A stretch of 35,778 bases of DNA from contig NZ_BARF01000046.1 of assembly GCF_000367365.1 (NCBI RefSeq), positions 1 to 35,778 of the forward strand, written 5' to 3'. The position numbers and the translations under genes were made by a program. The notes beneath the pieces are model-generated. The model was not told the origin of the DNA, did not search any database, and saw nothing but the letters and a program-made list of their open reading frames with translations. Source of the DNA: Streptomyces prunicolor NBRC 13075. Its GTDB lineage: Bacteria > Actinomycetota > Actinomycetes > Streptomycetales > Streptomycetaceae. Below, in pieces: positions 23,734 to 31,238 of the stretch. The first letter of the stretch is position 1. Every line of letters starts with the position of its first letter.

Positions 23734-24311
23734 GCTCCGAGATCCTCTGGTACGCCAACCGTGCCACCGGCGCCGTCTGCCTGGTCCTGTTCACCGTGGT
23801 CGTCCTGCTCGGCATCGCGGTCCGCCTGCGCACCCGGCTCCCCGGCCTGCCCCGCTTCGGCACGGTGAACCTGCACCGCACCCTCTCCCTCTCCGCGACC
23901 GCCTTCCTGGCCCTGCACATCGCGATGGCGGTGATCGACGGATACGTGAACATCACCGTCGTCGACGCGGTCGTCCCCTTCGTCTCCGACTACGAGCCGT
24001 TCTGGCTGGGCCTCGGCACGGTCGCCCTCGACCTGATGCTCGCGGTCCTGATCACCAGCCTCCTCCGCGAACGCATCGGCCACCGCACCTGGCGGGCCCT
24101 CCACTGGCTGGCGTACGTCTCCTGGCCGGTCGCCCTGATCCACGGCATCGGCATCGGCACGGACACCGGCACCGACTGGATGACCTGGCTGACCGTGTCC
24201 TGCGTGGCCGCGGTGACAGCCGCCTTCGGCATCCGCCTGGCCCACTCGGCCCGGGATTCCCGCCGCACGCCCGCAGCCCTGCTCCGCACAGCCGAAGGAG
24301 CCCGTTCATGA
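23730..24311 (+). CDS. Di-haem cytochrome b, ferric-reductase-like membrane protein
   Basis: A 193-residue membrane protein of the ferric-reductase-like/cytochrome b type. About five hydrophobic segments are visible (10-32, 48-70, 91-111, 124-142, 153-171). Two His pairs in the second and fourth helices, H49/H63 and H125/H138, have the 13-residue spacing used to hold two stacked b haems across a membrane. There is no FAD/NADPH domain, so electrons must come from a partner. ATGA overlap with apbE and with the next gene places it firmly in the operon. It probably passes electrons from the cytoplasmic flavoprotein/ferredoxin to an acceptor on the outer face, possibly the FMN tether. An MsrQ-like quinone-linked role is an alternative. 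Confidence 0.88.
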   Translation: MSSEILWYANRATGAVCLVLFTVVVLLGIAVRLRTRLPGLPRFGTVNLHRTLSLSATAFLALHIAMAVIDGYVNITVVDAVVPFVSDYEPFWLGLGTVALDLMLAVLITSLLRERIGHRTWRALHWLAYVSWPVALIHGIGIGTDTGTDWMTWLTVSCVAAVTAAFGIRLAHSARDSRRTPAALLRTAEGARS

Positions 24312-25531
24312 CCACGACCACGACCTTCACCGACGTCTACATGTCCCCCCGCCTCCTCGCCCCCGGCGGCACCGCGGCCGACCTCTCCACCCACGAACTC
24401 CGCTACGGCCCACTGTCGTACGGAGATCCCGACACCCTCCTGAGAACGGTCGCCGAATCCGGCCTCACCGGCCGTGGAGGCGCCGCGTTCCCGACGTACC
24501 GCAAGCTGGTCGCGGTGGCCGACGCGAGCCGCCGCACGGGCCGTGCACCGGTGGTCGTAGCGAACGGAGCGGAAGGCGAGCCGGCCAGCCGCAAGGACAA
24601 GACGCTGCTCCGCCTCTCGCCCCATCTGGTCCTGGACGGGCTGCAGTTGGCGGCGCGGGCAGTCGGCGCGGGGGAGGCCCACCTGGCGGTGGAGGACGGC
24701 GCGTCGTACCTGGAATCGGCCCTGGCCCAACGCAACGACCCGCTCCCCGTACAGGTCATCCGCCTACCCAAACGCTTCCTGTCCGGCCAGGCATCGGCGC
24801 TGGCGCAATACGTCTCGGGAAACGCCCCGCTGCCCCGCCACCAGCACCCCCCGGTCCGCGAACGCGGAGTGCGCAAAGCCCCCACCCTCGTCCAGAACGT
24901 GGAAACCCTGGCCCACCTCGCCCTGGTCGCCCGCTACGGCGCCGACTGGTTCCGCAGCGCGGGCACACCCACCCAACCGGGCAGCACCCTGTGCACGTTG
25001 CACGTCCCGGGCCGCGAAGTCCGGGTGGTGGAAGCCCCGTTCGGCCTCCCCTTGAACCGACTCCTGCCCCTGGAGGGAACGTCCGCGGTACTGGTGGGCG
25101 GCTACCACGGCACCTGGATCCCGGCGGCAGAGGCAGCCCAACGCACGCTGGACGCAGGTGACTTGGGGGCAGGCGTCCTGGCCGCACTCCCCACGGACCG
25201 CTGCGGCGTAACCGAAACCGCCCGAGTCCTCCGCTACTTGGCCCTGCAATCGGCGGGCCAATGCGGCCCCTGCCTCAACGGCCTCCCGCGCATAGCCTCC
25301 GCCTTCCAGACCCTGGCCACCCCCGGCCCCCAGGCCAACACCCGCCAGGACGTGGCCCGTTGGTCGGGCCTGGTGGAGGGCCGAGGCGCCTGCCACCACC
25401 CCGACGGCACGGTCCGCCTGGTCCGCAGCGCGCTGACCACTTTCGCGGCCGAACTGGACACCCACGCAAGGGGTTTGTGCACCGCGAGCGACGCGACCCC
25501 TTTGCTCCCGATCCCGAACGAGGCCCACTGA
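24308..25531 (+). CDS. NuoF-like flavoprotein (complex I 51-kDa family)
   Basis: A 407-residue soluble protein related to NuoF/HydB/RnfC-type NADH-binding subunits. GLTGRGGAAFPTYRKL (about 50-65) is the FMN/NADH-loop signature, and NGAEGEPASRKDKTLL corresponds to NADEGEPGTFKDR in NuoF. An SLBB-like segment (TLCTLHVPGREVRVVEAPFG) and the iron-sulphur domain follow. In the latter SAGQCGPC has only two of the three clustered Cys of ESCGxCxPC, with Ala at the first, and the distant Cys is in RGACHHPDG; the cluster may be 3Fe-4S, differently ligated or absent. No NuoE partner is encoded nearby. It overlaps the cytochrome gene by ATGA, and a ferredoxin starts 2 nt after its stop. It may oxidise NAD(P)H for the ferredoxin or work in reverse. 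Confidence 0.9.
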   Translation: MTTTTTFTDVYMSPRLLAPGGTAADLSTHELRYGPLSYGDPDTLLRTVAESGLTGRGGAAFPTYRKLVAVADASRRTGRAPVVVANGAEGEPASRKDKTLLRLSPHLVLDGLQLAARAVGAGEAHLAVEDGASYLESALAQRNDPLPVQVIRLPKRFLSGQASALAQYVSGNAPLPRHQHPPVRERGVRKAPTLVQNVETLAHLALVARYGADWFRSAGTPTQPGSTLCTLHVPGREVRVVEAPFGLPLNRLLPLEGTSAVLVGGYHGTWIPAAEAAQRTLDAGDLGAGVLAALPTDRCGVTETARVLRYLALQSAGQCGPCLNGLPRIASAFQTLATPGPQANTRQDVARWSGLVEGRGACHHPDGTVRLVRSALTTFAAELDTHARGLCTASDATPLLPIPNEAH

Positions 25532-25533
25532 CC

Positions 25534-25758
25534 ATGGACCAGAAGACGCCCCAGAAAATCGACATCGACTGGACGGCCTGCCAGGGCCATGGCCTGTGCG
25601 CCGAGTTGCTCCCCGACCACATCACGCTGGATGAATGGGGCTACCCGCTGGTGGATGGCGGCTCGATCCCACCCCGCATCCTGAAACGAGCCCGCAGAGC
25701 AGCGTCGGACTGTCCCGTGCTTGCCTTGAAATTGACGGCGAGGGGAGCGCCCCTTTAG
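25534..25758 (+). CDS. Single-cluster 3Fe-4S ferredoxin
   Basis: A 74-residue ferredoxin. Cys positions are C16 (ACQGHGLC), C22 and C60 (SDCPVLAL); the usual second Cys of a 4Fe-4S motif is replaced by the GHG sequence, the pattern of actinobacterial 3Fe-4S ferredoxins that serve cytochromes P450 or flavoproteins. The ATG at 25534 lies 2 nt after the NuoF-like stop and is chosen because the ferredoxin fold begins there. The stop codon TAG is supplied by the first bases of a 3'-end repeat. No P450 gene is in the window, so the partner is probably the NuoF-like protein or the cytochrome. Confidence 0.92.
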   Translation: MDQKTPQKIDIDWTACQGHGLCAELLPDHITLDEWGYPLVDGGSIPPRILKRARRAASDCPVLALKLTARGAPL

Positions 25759-25802
25759 GGCGCGGGGAACTGCGCGACCAGCCCCAACGCGCCCGCAGCC
25801 CG
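25753..25802 (+). repeat. 3'-end repeat, copy 2
   Basis: This copy contains CTTTAGGGC, then GCGGGGAACTGCGCGACC and AGCCCCAACGCGCCCGCAGC. Its TAG at 25756-25758 is the ferredoxin stop codon. It ends 35 nt before the stop of the convergent Lrp/AsnC gene. One G of the GGGG run seen in the other copies is missing. Confidence 0.88.
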
Positions 25803-25836
25803 AAACCCATCCGCACCCTCCGAGCTCGACCGCCCC

Positions 25837-26844
25837 TCAAACCCCGCCCCAAAAATCCATAGCCACCCGCCCCTCAATCCGCCCCCGCTCATCCAACAAA
25901 CACCCACCCAACTTCACCGCCCGCAAAGTCACCGCCCGATCAACAATCTCCAACCGAGACAACTTCGCCACCATCTCGCTCTCCAACCCCACCGCATCCC
26001 CCGCAGACCGCAACCACACCCCGACCAACAAATTCGCAGCCCCGCTAACCGCCGCGCACATCCGCACCTCAGGAAACCGCCCAAGCGTCCGAGCCGCCCG
26101 CTCCAACTGATCCGGCGGCACCCGCAACCACAACAACATCGTCACCGGCGCAGGAGACAGAGACCGAGCGACCTCACACCGCAACCGAATCACCCCACCC
26201 GCAAGAGCCGCCCCCAAATGCCGCCGCACGGTACTCGCCCCAACCCCGAGCCGCGAAGCCAACTCCGCATGCGAGGCACGCGCGTTCTCCCCCAGCGCAA
26301 GCAACAGATCCCGATCCAACTCCCCGAACCGAGGCACCATCCCCGCCGAGGACGAGGACTCCGCGGCCATCAACAACCCCCGCTGCTCACGCGAGATGGC
26401 CCGAACCTGCCACCGACTCCCCTCCGCGTACATCCGCGGCGCCACCAACGTCCGCGTCCCGACAACCCCCCGCAGCCCCGAGACCCGGTCGACGACATAC
26501 CGAGACACCCCCTCCAGGCTCGACGCCACCAGATGCAGCACCAGATCGCAGGGCCCCGCCACATAGTCGACGGCGGTCAACTCCGCGTCACCGGCCACCG
26601 TCCGGGCCACCCGCATCGCCTCACCCGGCGCACAGTCCACCTGCACGAATGCGAACGCCAGCCGTTCACCGACTGCCGCGCCCGGATAGGCAGTCAGCCA
26701 CGCCTCACGCCGCTCGACCAGCCGCTCCCAGTGCCGCGCCACCGTCACCGGCCCGACCCCCAGCGCTCTGCCGATCAGTGACCAGGGAGCACGCGGCCGG
26801 AGCTGCAAGGCGTTGACCAGGGCGAGATCGGATTCGGACAGCAT
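25837..26844 (-). CDS. Double-length Lrp/AsnC-family regulator
   Basis: A 335-residue regulator made of two fused Lrp/AsnC units. Unit 1 has the HTH at about 4-50 (SDLALVNALQLRPRAPWSLI) and an AsnC ligand domain at about 60-150. Unit 2 begins at MVPRFGELDRDLLLALGENA (HTH about 180-225, with ASRLGVGASTVRRHL) and ends in a second ligand domain. Standard members have about 150 residues, so one polypeptide equals a dimer. The ATG at 26844 has GAGGG upstream. The gene diverges from the M20-symporter operon over 180 nt and probably controls it, responding to an amino acid or peptide product. The 3' half uses many T- and G-ending codons (TTG, GTT, GAT), unlike its neighbours. Confidence 0.9.
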   Translation of the reverse strand: MLSESDLALVNALQLRPRAPWSLIGRALGVGPVTVARHWERLVERREAWLTAYPGAAVGERLAFAFVQVDCAPGEAMRVARTVAGDAELTAVDYVAGPCDLVLHLVASSLEGVSRYVVDRVSGLRGVVGTRTLVAPRMYAEGSRWQVRAISREQRGLLMAAESSSSAGMVPRFGELDRDLLLALGENARASHAELASRLGVGASTVRRHLGAALAGGVIRLRCEVARSLSPAPVTMLLWLRVPPDQLERAARTLGRFPEVRMCAAVSGAANLLVGVWLRSAGDAVGLESEMVAKLSRLEIVDRAVTLRAVKLGGCLLDERGRIEGRVAMDFWGGV

Positions 26845-26898
26845 GGTGGATCCCTCGGATTGATGGCCTTCGTACGGCGGATCTCTCCAAAAATCGCT

Positions 26899-26913
26899 GC
26901 GGTGATGCACCGC
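26899..26913. promoter_or_regulatory. Palindrome between the Lrp-type regulator and the M20 operon
   Basis: GCGGTG-ATG-CACCGC is a perfect 6-bp inverted repeat 55 nt upstream of the regulator start and 111 nt upstream of the M20 start, next to the A-rich AAAAAT tract at 26888-26893. The length (15 bp) and place suit an Lrp/AsnC operator. Confidence 0.4.
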
Positions 26914-27024
26914 CCTCTCATCATTGCCGACCAGAAGCACGGTCCGTACGGCGCCCGACGCACGAGCGCCGGTCCGGCTGGGCAGCGTCCTGGAGTTGCG
27001 GGAGTGACCTACGAGGGGAGAGGG

Positions 27025-28263
27025 ATGACTCTGCAAGACGACGCACACGAGCTCCAGGGCGAACTGGCCGTCCTGCGCCGGGCGTTGCACCAGGAACCGG
27101 AGATCGGCCTGCACCTGCCGCGTACGCAGGAGAAGGTACTGGCCGCACTGGACGGACTGCCGCTGGAGATCGGCACGGGCACGTCACTGTCCTCCGTGAC
27201 GGCGGTCCTGCGCGGCGGAGGAACCGAACCGGGCGGAGGAACCGAGCCCGGCGGCCCCGTCGTACTGCTCCGCGGAGACATGGACGGTCTACCGGTCACC
27301 GAGCGCACCGGCGCGGAGTTCACCTCCCGCATCGACGGCGCCATGCACGCCTGCGGCCACGACCTGCACACCGCCGGTCTCGTCGGCGCCGCCCGACTCC
27401 TCGCCGACCGGCGCGAACGCCTCGCCGGGGACGTGGTGTTCATGTTCCAGCCGGGGGAGGAGGGCTGGGACGGCGCCGGGCACATGGTCGAGGAGGGGGT
27501 ACTCGCGGCGGCGGGCCGCCCGGTCGACGCCGCCTACGGACTCCACGTCAGCTCGTCGTCGTACCCCACCGGCGTCTTCAGCTCCCGCCCCGGCACGCTG
27601 ATGGCGGCCTCGGCGGGCCTGCACGTACGGGTCGTAGGAGCGGGCGGGCACGGCTCGCGGCCGCACGCCGCGCTGGACCCGGTGCCGGCGGCCTGCGAGA
27701 TGGTCACCGCGCTGCAGACGATGGTGACCCGGCGCTTCGACGTCTTCGACCCGGTCGTGGTCACCGTCGGCACCTTCCACGCGGGCACCCGGCGCAACAT
27801 CATCCCGGACGACGCCGTCTTCGAGGCGACCGTGCGCACCTTCACCCCGGCCGCAGCCGAACGCGTCGCCGAGGTCGCCGTACGCCTCTGCGAGGACATC
27901 GCGGCGGCCCACGGCCTCACCGCCGAGGTCGACTTCGTCCCCGAGTACCCGGTCACGGTCAACGACGCCGCCGAGCACGACTTCCTCGCCGACACCGTCC
28001 GCGAGGCCTTCGGCGAGGAGCGCTTCGCACCGCTGACCGACCCGATCACCGGCTCGGAGGACTTCTCCCGGGTCCTGGACCGGGTGCCGGGCGCCTTCGT
28101 GTTCCTGGGCGCCGACACCACCGGCGACCCGGAGACAGCGCCCGGCAACCACTCCCCGCTCGCCGCCTTCGACGACAGCGTTGTCTCCGACGGCTCCGCC
28201 CTGCTCGCCGAACTCGCCGTCCGCCGACTGGACCGTCTCAACTCCCTTGCCAAGGAGGCGTAG
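27025..28263 (+). CDS. M20-family metal-dependent amidohydrolase
   Basis: A 412-residue hydrolase of the M20D group (N-acyl amino acid, hippurate or indole-acetyl-amino-acid amidohydrolases). The metal site HACGHDLH is at 108-115 (C110, H112), PGEEG holds the catalytic E145/E146 pair, and the dimerisation domain covers about 190-300. GSEDFS near the C-terminus supplies another metal-site region. A GGAGGAACCGAGCC-type duplication around 27216-27248 gives the repeat GGGTEPGGGTEPGG. The ATG at 27025 follows GAGGGGAGAGGG. No signal peptide is present, so it acts on imported substrate. The stop overlaps the DUF3311 gene by one base. It probably releases an amino acid from an N-acylated or dipeptide substrate brought in by the symporter. 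Confidence 0.92.
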   Translation: MTLQDDAHELQGELAVLRRALHQEPEIGLHLPRTQEKVLAALDGLPLEIGTGTSLSSVTAVLRGGGTEPGGGTEPGGPVVLLRGDMDGLPVTERTGAEFTSRIDGAMHACGHDLHTAGLVGAARLLADRRERLAGDVVFMFQPGEEGWDGAGHMVEEGVLAAAGRPVDAAYGLHVSSSSYPTGVFSSRPGTLMAASAGLHVRVVGAGGHGSRPHAALDPVPAACEMVTALQTMVTRRFDVFDPVVVTVGTFHAGTRRNIIPDDAVFEATVRTFTPAAAERVAEVAVRLCEDIAAAHGLTAEVDFVPEYPVTVNDAAEHDFLADTVREAFGEERFAPLTDPITGSEDFSRVLDRVPGAFVFLGADTTGDPETAPGNHSPLAAFDDSVVSDGSALLAELAVRRLDRLNSLAKEA

Positions 28264-28505
28264 TGCGCCCCTACCACCTGATCCCCGCCGTGCCCGCGCT
28301 CGCGCTGGCCCTCATGCCCTTCCTGCCGTTCGTGAACACCGACGGACTGTGGTTCGGCCTGCCCCGGATGCTCGTGTGGGGCGCGGCATGGTGCGTACTG
28401 TGCACCCCCGCACTGCTGTTGACGGAGCGTCAGATGGCTCGCGAAGGAGCCGAGTTGACCGACACCACCGCGACCGTCACGACCGCCGAGGGGGTTGACC
28501 AGTGA
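28263..28505 (+). CDS. DUF3311 small membrane protein, symporter partner
   Basis: An 80-residue protein with two hydrophobic helices (LIPAVPALALALMPFLPFVN and MLVWGAAWCVLCTPALLL) joined by a short loop containing GLPRM, the layout of DUF3311. These proteins are typically encoded just before sodium:solute symporters and are thought to be an accessory subunit, much like the small subunits of other SSS transporters. GTG start overlaps the M20 stop (TAGTG), and its stop overlaps the symporter start (GTGA). Confidence 0.87.
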   Translation: MRPYHLIPAVPALALALMPFLPFVNTDGLWFGLPRMLVWGAAWCVLCTPALLLTERQMAREGAELTDTTATVTTAEGVDQ

Positions 28506-29950
28506 CGACCATCCTCATCATGACGTTCACCGGCATCGGGCTGATCGGTGTCCTCGGCTTCGCCGGCCGCCGCAAGCCCGCCGCCGACCTGTCCGAATGG
28601 GCCGTGGGCGGACGGAACTTCGGCGCGGTGAGCATGTGGTTCCTCCAGGCCGGCGAGGTGTTCACCACCTTCACCTTCCTCGGCATGGCAGGCCTGGCGT
28701 TCAGCGGCGGAGTGGCGGCCCTCTACGCCCTCCCGTACGTCCCCATCGGCTACATGGTCCTGTTCTTCCTCGCCAAGCGCCTCTGGTCCCTCGGCAAGGA
28801 ACGCGGCTACCTCACCCAGGGCGACTACCTGGAGGACCGCTACGACAGCAAACTCCTCGGCACAGTCGCGGCCGTCCTGGGCGTCGTCTTCGTCCTCCCG
28901 TACCTCCAACTCCAGATCACCGGGCTGGGGTTGATCGTCCAGCTGGTCACCGGCAACTCGTCCTCCGGCACCCTCAGCATGATCATCGGCAGCGTGCTGG
29001 TCGTGGCCTTCGTGCTGTGGGCGGGCCTGCACGGCGTCGCGATGACGTCGTACTTCAAGGACGTCATCATGCTGATCGTCCTGGGCGTGCTCCTCGTCGC
29101 GATCCCCTCCCACTTCGCGGGCGGAGTCAGCGCGATGTTCCACCGCATCGACAAGCTGCACCCCGAGATGCTGACGATCCACGCGGGCCCCGCCGACCAA
29201 GTCTGGTTCACCACAAGCATGTTGGTCAGCGCGATCGGCGTCGGCCTGATGTGCCTCCCGCACGCCTGGCCCGCCGTGATGTCCGCCCGCGACCCCAAGG
29301 TCCTGCGCCGCAACTACACCTGGATGCCCCTCTACGAACTCTGCCTCCTGATGCCGATCATCGTCGGCTTCGCCGCCATCCTCGTCCTCAAGCCGGGCAG
29401 TTCGGCCAACGGCATCCTCCTGACCCTGAGCAAGCAGGTCCTGCCCGCGTGGGCGACGGGCCTGGTGGTGATCGCGGCGATAGCGACGGCGATGGTCCCG
29501 GCGGCAGGCATCCTGATCGGCATCTCCTCCCTGGTGGCCCGCAACATCGCCCGCGTACAGGGCGAACGCACCCAGTTCTGGATCAACCACGGCACGGTGG
29601 TGGCGGCCTGCGGTCTGTCACTGTTGCTGGCGATCTTCCGCCCGGACTTGCTGGCCAACCTCCTGCTCCTCACCTACAGCGGCACCGTCCAACTCGCCCC
29701 CGCCATCGCCCTGGGCTTCCTGACCCGCCGCCCGGTGGGCAAGGTCCCGATCCTGGCGGGCCTGTTCGTGGGCGAACTGGCCGTCATCTGGCTGACGTTC
29801 TGGAACAAGGACCTGGCGGGCAACGTCAACGTGGGCCTGATCGGCCTGGCCGCGAACCTGATCGTCCTGACCCTCGCGGCCCCCGCGGAACGCCTCCTGG
29901 CCCGCAGGACAACTCCCGCCTCCGACAAGCAGGTTGCGATGACGGCATGA
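28502..29950 (+). CDS. Sodium:solute symporter (SSS family)
   Basis: A 482-residue secondary transporter. About 13 membrane helices are visible. The early DLSEWAVGGRNFGAVSMWFLQAGEVFT region (cited in two parts, residues 29-42 and 43-55) is the classical SSS signature for the first broken helix. TQGDYLEDRYDSK and the AIATAMVPAAGILIGISSLVARN helix (residues about 322-345), with the usual Na-site Ser pair, are also typical. GTG start within GTGA couples it to DUF3311. The genes around it suggest a peptide or N-acyl amino acid cargo; proline, pantothenate and monocarboxylates are other SSS cargoes. Confidence 0.92.
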   Translation: MTTILIMTFTGIGLIGVLGFAGRRKPAADLSEWAVGGRNFGAVSMWFLQAGEVFTTFTFLGMAGLAFSGGVAALYALPYVPIGYMVLFFLAKRLWSLGKERGYLTQGDYLEDRYDSKLLGTVAAVLGVVFVLPYLQLQITGLGLIVQLVTGNSSSGTLSMIIGSVLVVAFVLWAGLHGVAMTSYFKDVIMLIVLGVLLVAIPSHFAGGVSAMFHRIDKLHPEMLTIHAGPADQVWFTTSMLVSAIGVGLMCLPHAWPAVMSARDPKVLRRNYTWMPLYELCLLMPIIVGFAAILVLKPGSSANGILLTLSKQVLPAWATGLVVIAAIATAMVPAAGILIGISSLVARNIARVQGERTQFWINHGTVVAACGLSLLLAIFRPDLLANLLLLTYSGTVQLAPAIALGFLTRRPVGKVPILAGLFVGELAVIWLTFWNKDLAGNVNVGLIGLAANLIVLTLAAPAERLLARRTTPASDKQVAMTA

Positions 29951-31161
29951 ACAACTCCGCACCCCGTACGGTCTTCACGGGCGGCCTGGTCTTCGACGGC
30001 ACCGGCGCAGCCCCGGCCCCCGCAGACGTGGTCGTGTCCGACGGCCGCATAGTCGACGTCGGCACAGGCCTGGACGGCGACACCCAAGTCGACTGCACAG
30101 GCCGCACGTTGCTCCCGGGCATGTTCGACTGCCACGTCCACCTCACGCTCAACGGCATAGGCCTGCTGGGCGCGTTGCAGAAGCCGTTCTCGTACCAGTT
30201 CTACGAGGCGGCGGTGAACCTGCGCCGCACCCTCGAAGCGGGCATCACCACGGTCCGCGACGCGGCGGGCGCCGACCTGGGCATCAAACAGGCAGTGGAG
30301 GACGGCCTGTTGACGGGCCCCCGCGTCCAGATCTCCATCGGCCTGATCACCCAGACCGGCGGCCACGGCGACCCCTGGATGCCCTCGGGCCAGTGCGCCG
30401 GCCTAGCCGTACCGCACCCGGGCCGCCCACCCGCGATGGCCGACGGCCCCGACGAGATGCGCCGCACCGCCCGCACCCTGCTCCGCGCCGGCGCCGAGGT
30501 CCTCAAGGTATGCACCACGGGCGGTGTCCTCTCCCCGCGCGACGACCCCCGCCACAGCCAGTTCACGCCGGAGGAACTGGACATCCTGGTGACCGAGGCG
30601 AACGCGCAGGGCCGCTACGTAATGGCCCACGCGCAAGGCGCGGACGGCATCAAGAACGCGGTCCGAGCCGGAGTCCGCTCCATAGAACACGGCATCCACC
30701 TGGACGACGAGGCAATAGACCTCATGCTGCAACACGACACCTGGCTGGTCCCCACCCTGATCGCCCCGGTATCGGTGATCCGAGCAGCAGAGTCCGGCAT
30801 CCAGATCCCCGAAGCCATGCTCCGCAAGGCCAAGGAGGTCACCGAGGCCCACGCCATCTCGGTACGCCGAGCCGCAGAAGCAGGCGTCCGCATAGCCATG
30901 GGCACAGACAGCGGCATCGGCCCCCACGGCACCAACCTGGACGAGCTGGCGTTGATGGAGTCATGCGGCATGACTCCGGCCGAGGTCCTGGCGGCGACCA
31001 CCTCTTCGGCGGCCCGCCTTCTGGGCTACGACGACTTGGGCACCGTAGAACCGGGCAACAGAGCAGACCTGGTCCTGGTGGAGGGCAACGCCTACGACCT
31101 AAAGGCGCTGCCCGGCAACATAACGGAGGTATGGAAGGACGGAGTCCGGGCGGCCCTATAA
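29947..31161 (+). CDS. Metal-dependent amidohydrolase, Xaa-Pro/Xaa-Arg dipeptidase type
   Basis: A 404-residue amidohydrolase-superfamily protein with a binuclear metal site: H63 and H65 (DCHVHL), K187 (EVLKVCTTGG, the carbamylated Lys), H228 (MAHAQG), H248 (IEHG) and D321 (GTDSG). The pattern matches the imidazolonepropionase-like group that includes characterised Xaa-Pro and Xaa-Arg/Lys dipeptidases. It is cytoplasmic. ATGA overlap with the symporter gene makes it the last gene of the operon. A dipeptidase role would fit the M20 enzyme and transporter, but the exact substrate is inferred. A 3'-end repeat follows 18 nt after the stop. Confidence 0.88.
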   Translation: MNNSAPRTVFTGGLVFDGTGAAPAPADVVVSDGRIVDVGTGLDGDTQVDCTGRTLLPGMFDCHVHLTLNGIGLLGALQKPFSYQFYEAAVNLRRTLEAGITTVRDAAGADLGIKQAVEDGLLTGPRVQISIGLITQTGGHGDPWMPSGQCAGLAVPHPGRPPAMADGPDEMRRTARTLLRAGAEVLKVCTTGGVLSPRDDPRHSQFTPEELDILVTEANAQGRYVMAHAQGADGIKNAVRAGVRSIEHGIHLDDEAIDLMLQHDTWLVPTLIAPVSVIRAAESGIQIPEAMLRKAKEVTEAHAISVRRAAEAGVRIAMGTDSGIGPHGTNLDELALMESCGMTPAEVLAATTSSAARLLGYDDLGTVEPGNRADLVLVEGNAYDLKALPGNITEVWKDGVRAAL

Positions 31162-31179
31162 AGCAACGGGGCCAAGTGT

Positions 31180-31228
31180 CTTTAGGGGCGCGGGGAACTG
31201 CGCGACCAGCCCCCACTCACCCGCAGCC
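31180..31228 (+). repeat. 3'-end repeat, copy 3
   Basis: This copy runs CTTTAGGGGC then GCGGGGAACTGCGCGACC and AGCCCCCACTCACCCGCAGC. It ends about 10 nt before the stop of the convergent kinase-like gene. GGGG and CGCG can pair with CGCG and CCCC downstream, giving a bulged hairpin. Confidence 0.88.
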
Positions 31229-31238
31229 AAAGCACGAC

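Noticed and set aside
28495..29946. In-frame upstream extension of the last amidohydrolase across the symporter gene
   Set aside because: The Arg/Pro/His-rich product is the shifted frame of the symporter. The amidohydrolase fold starts at the ATG at 29947, which overlaps the symporter stop.
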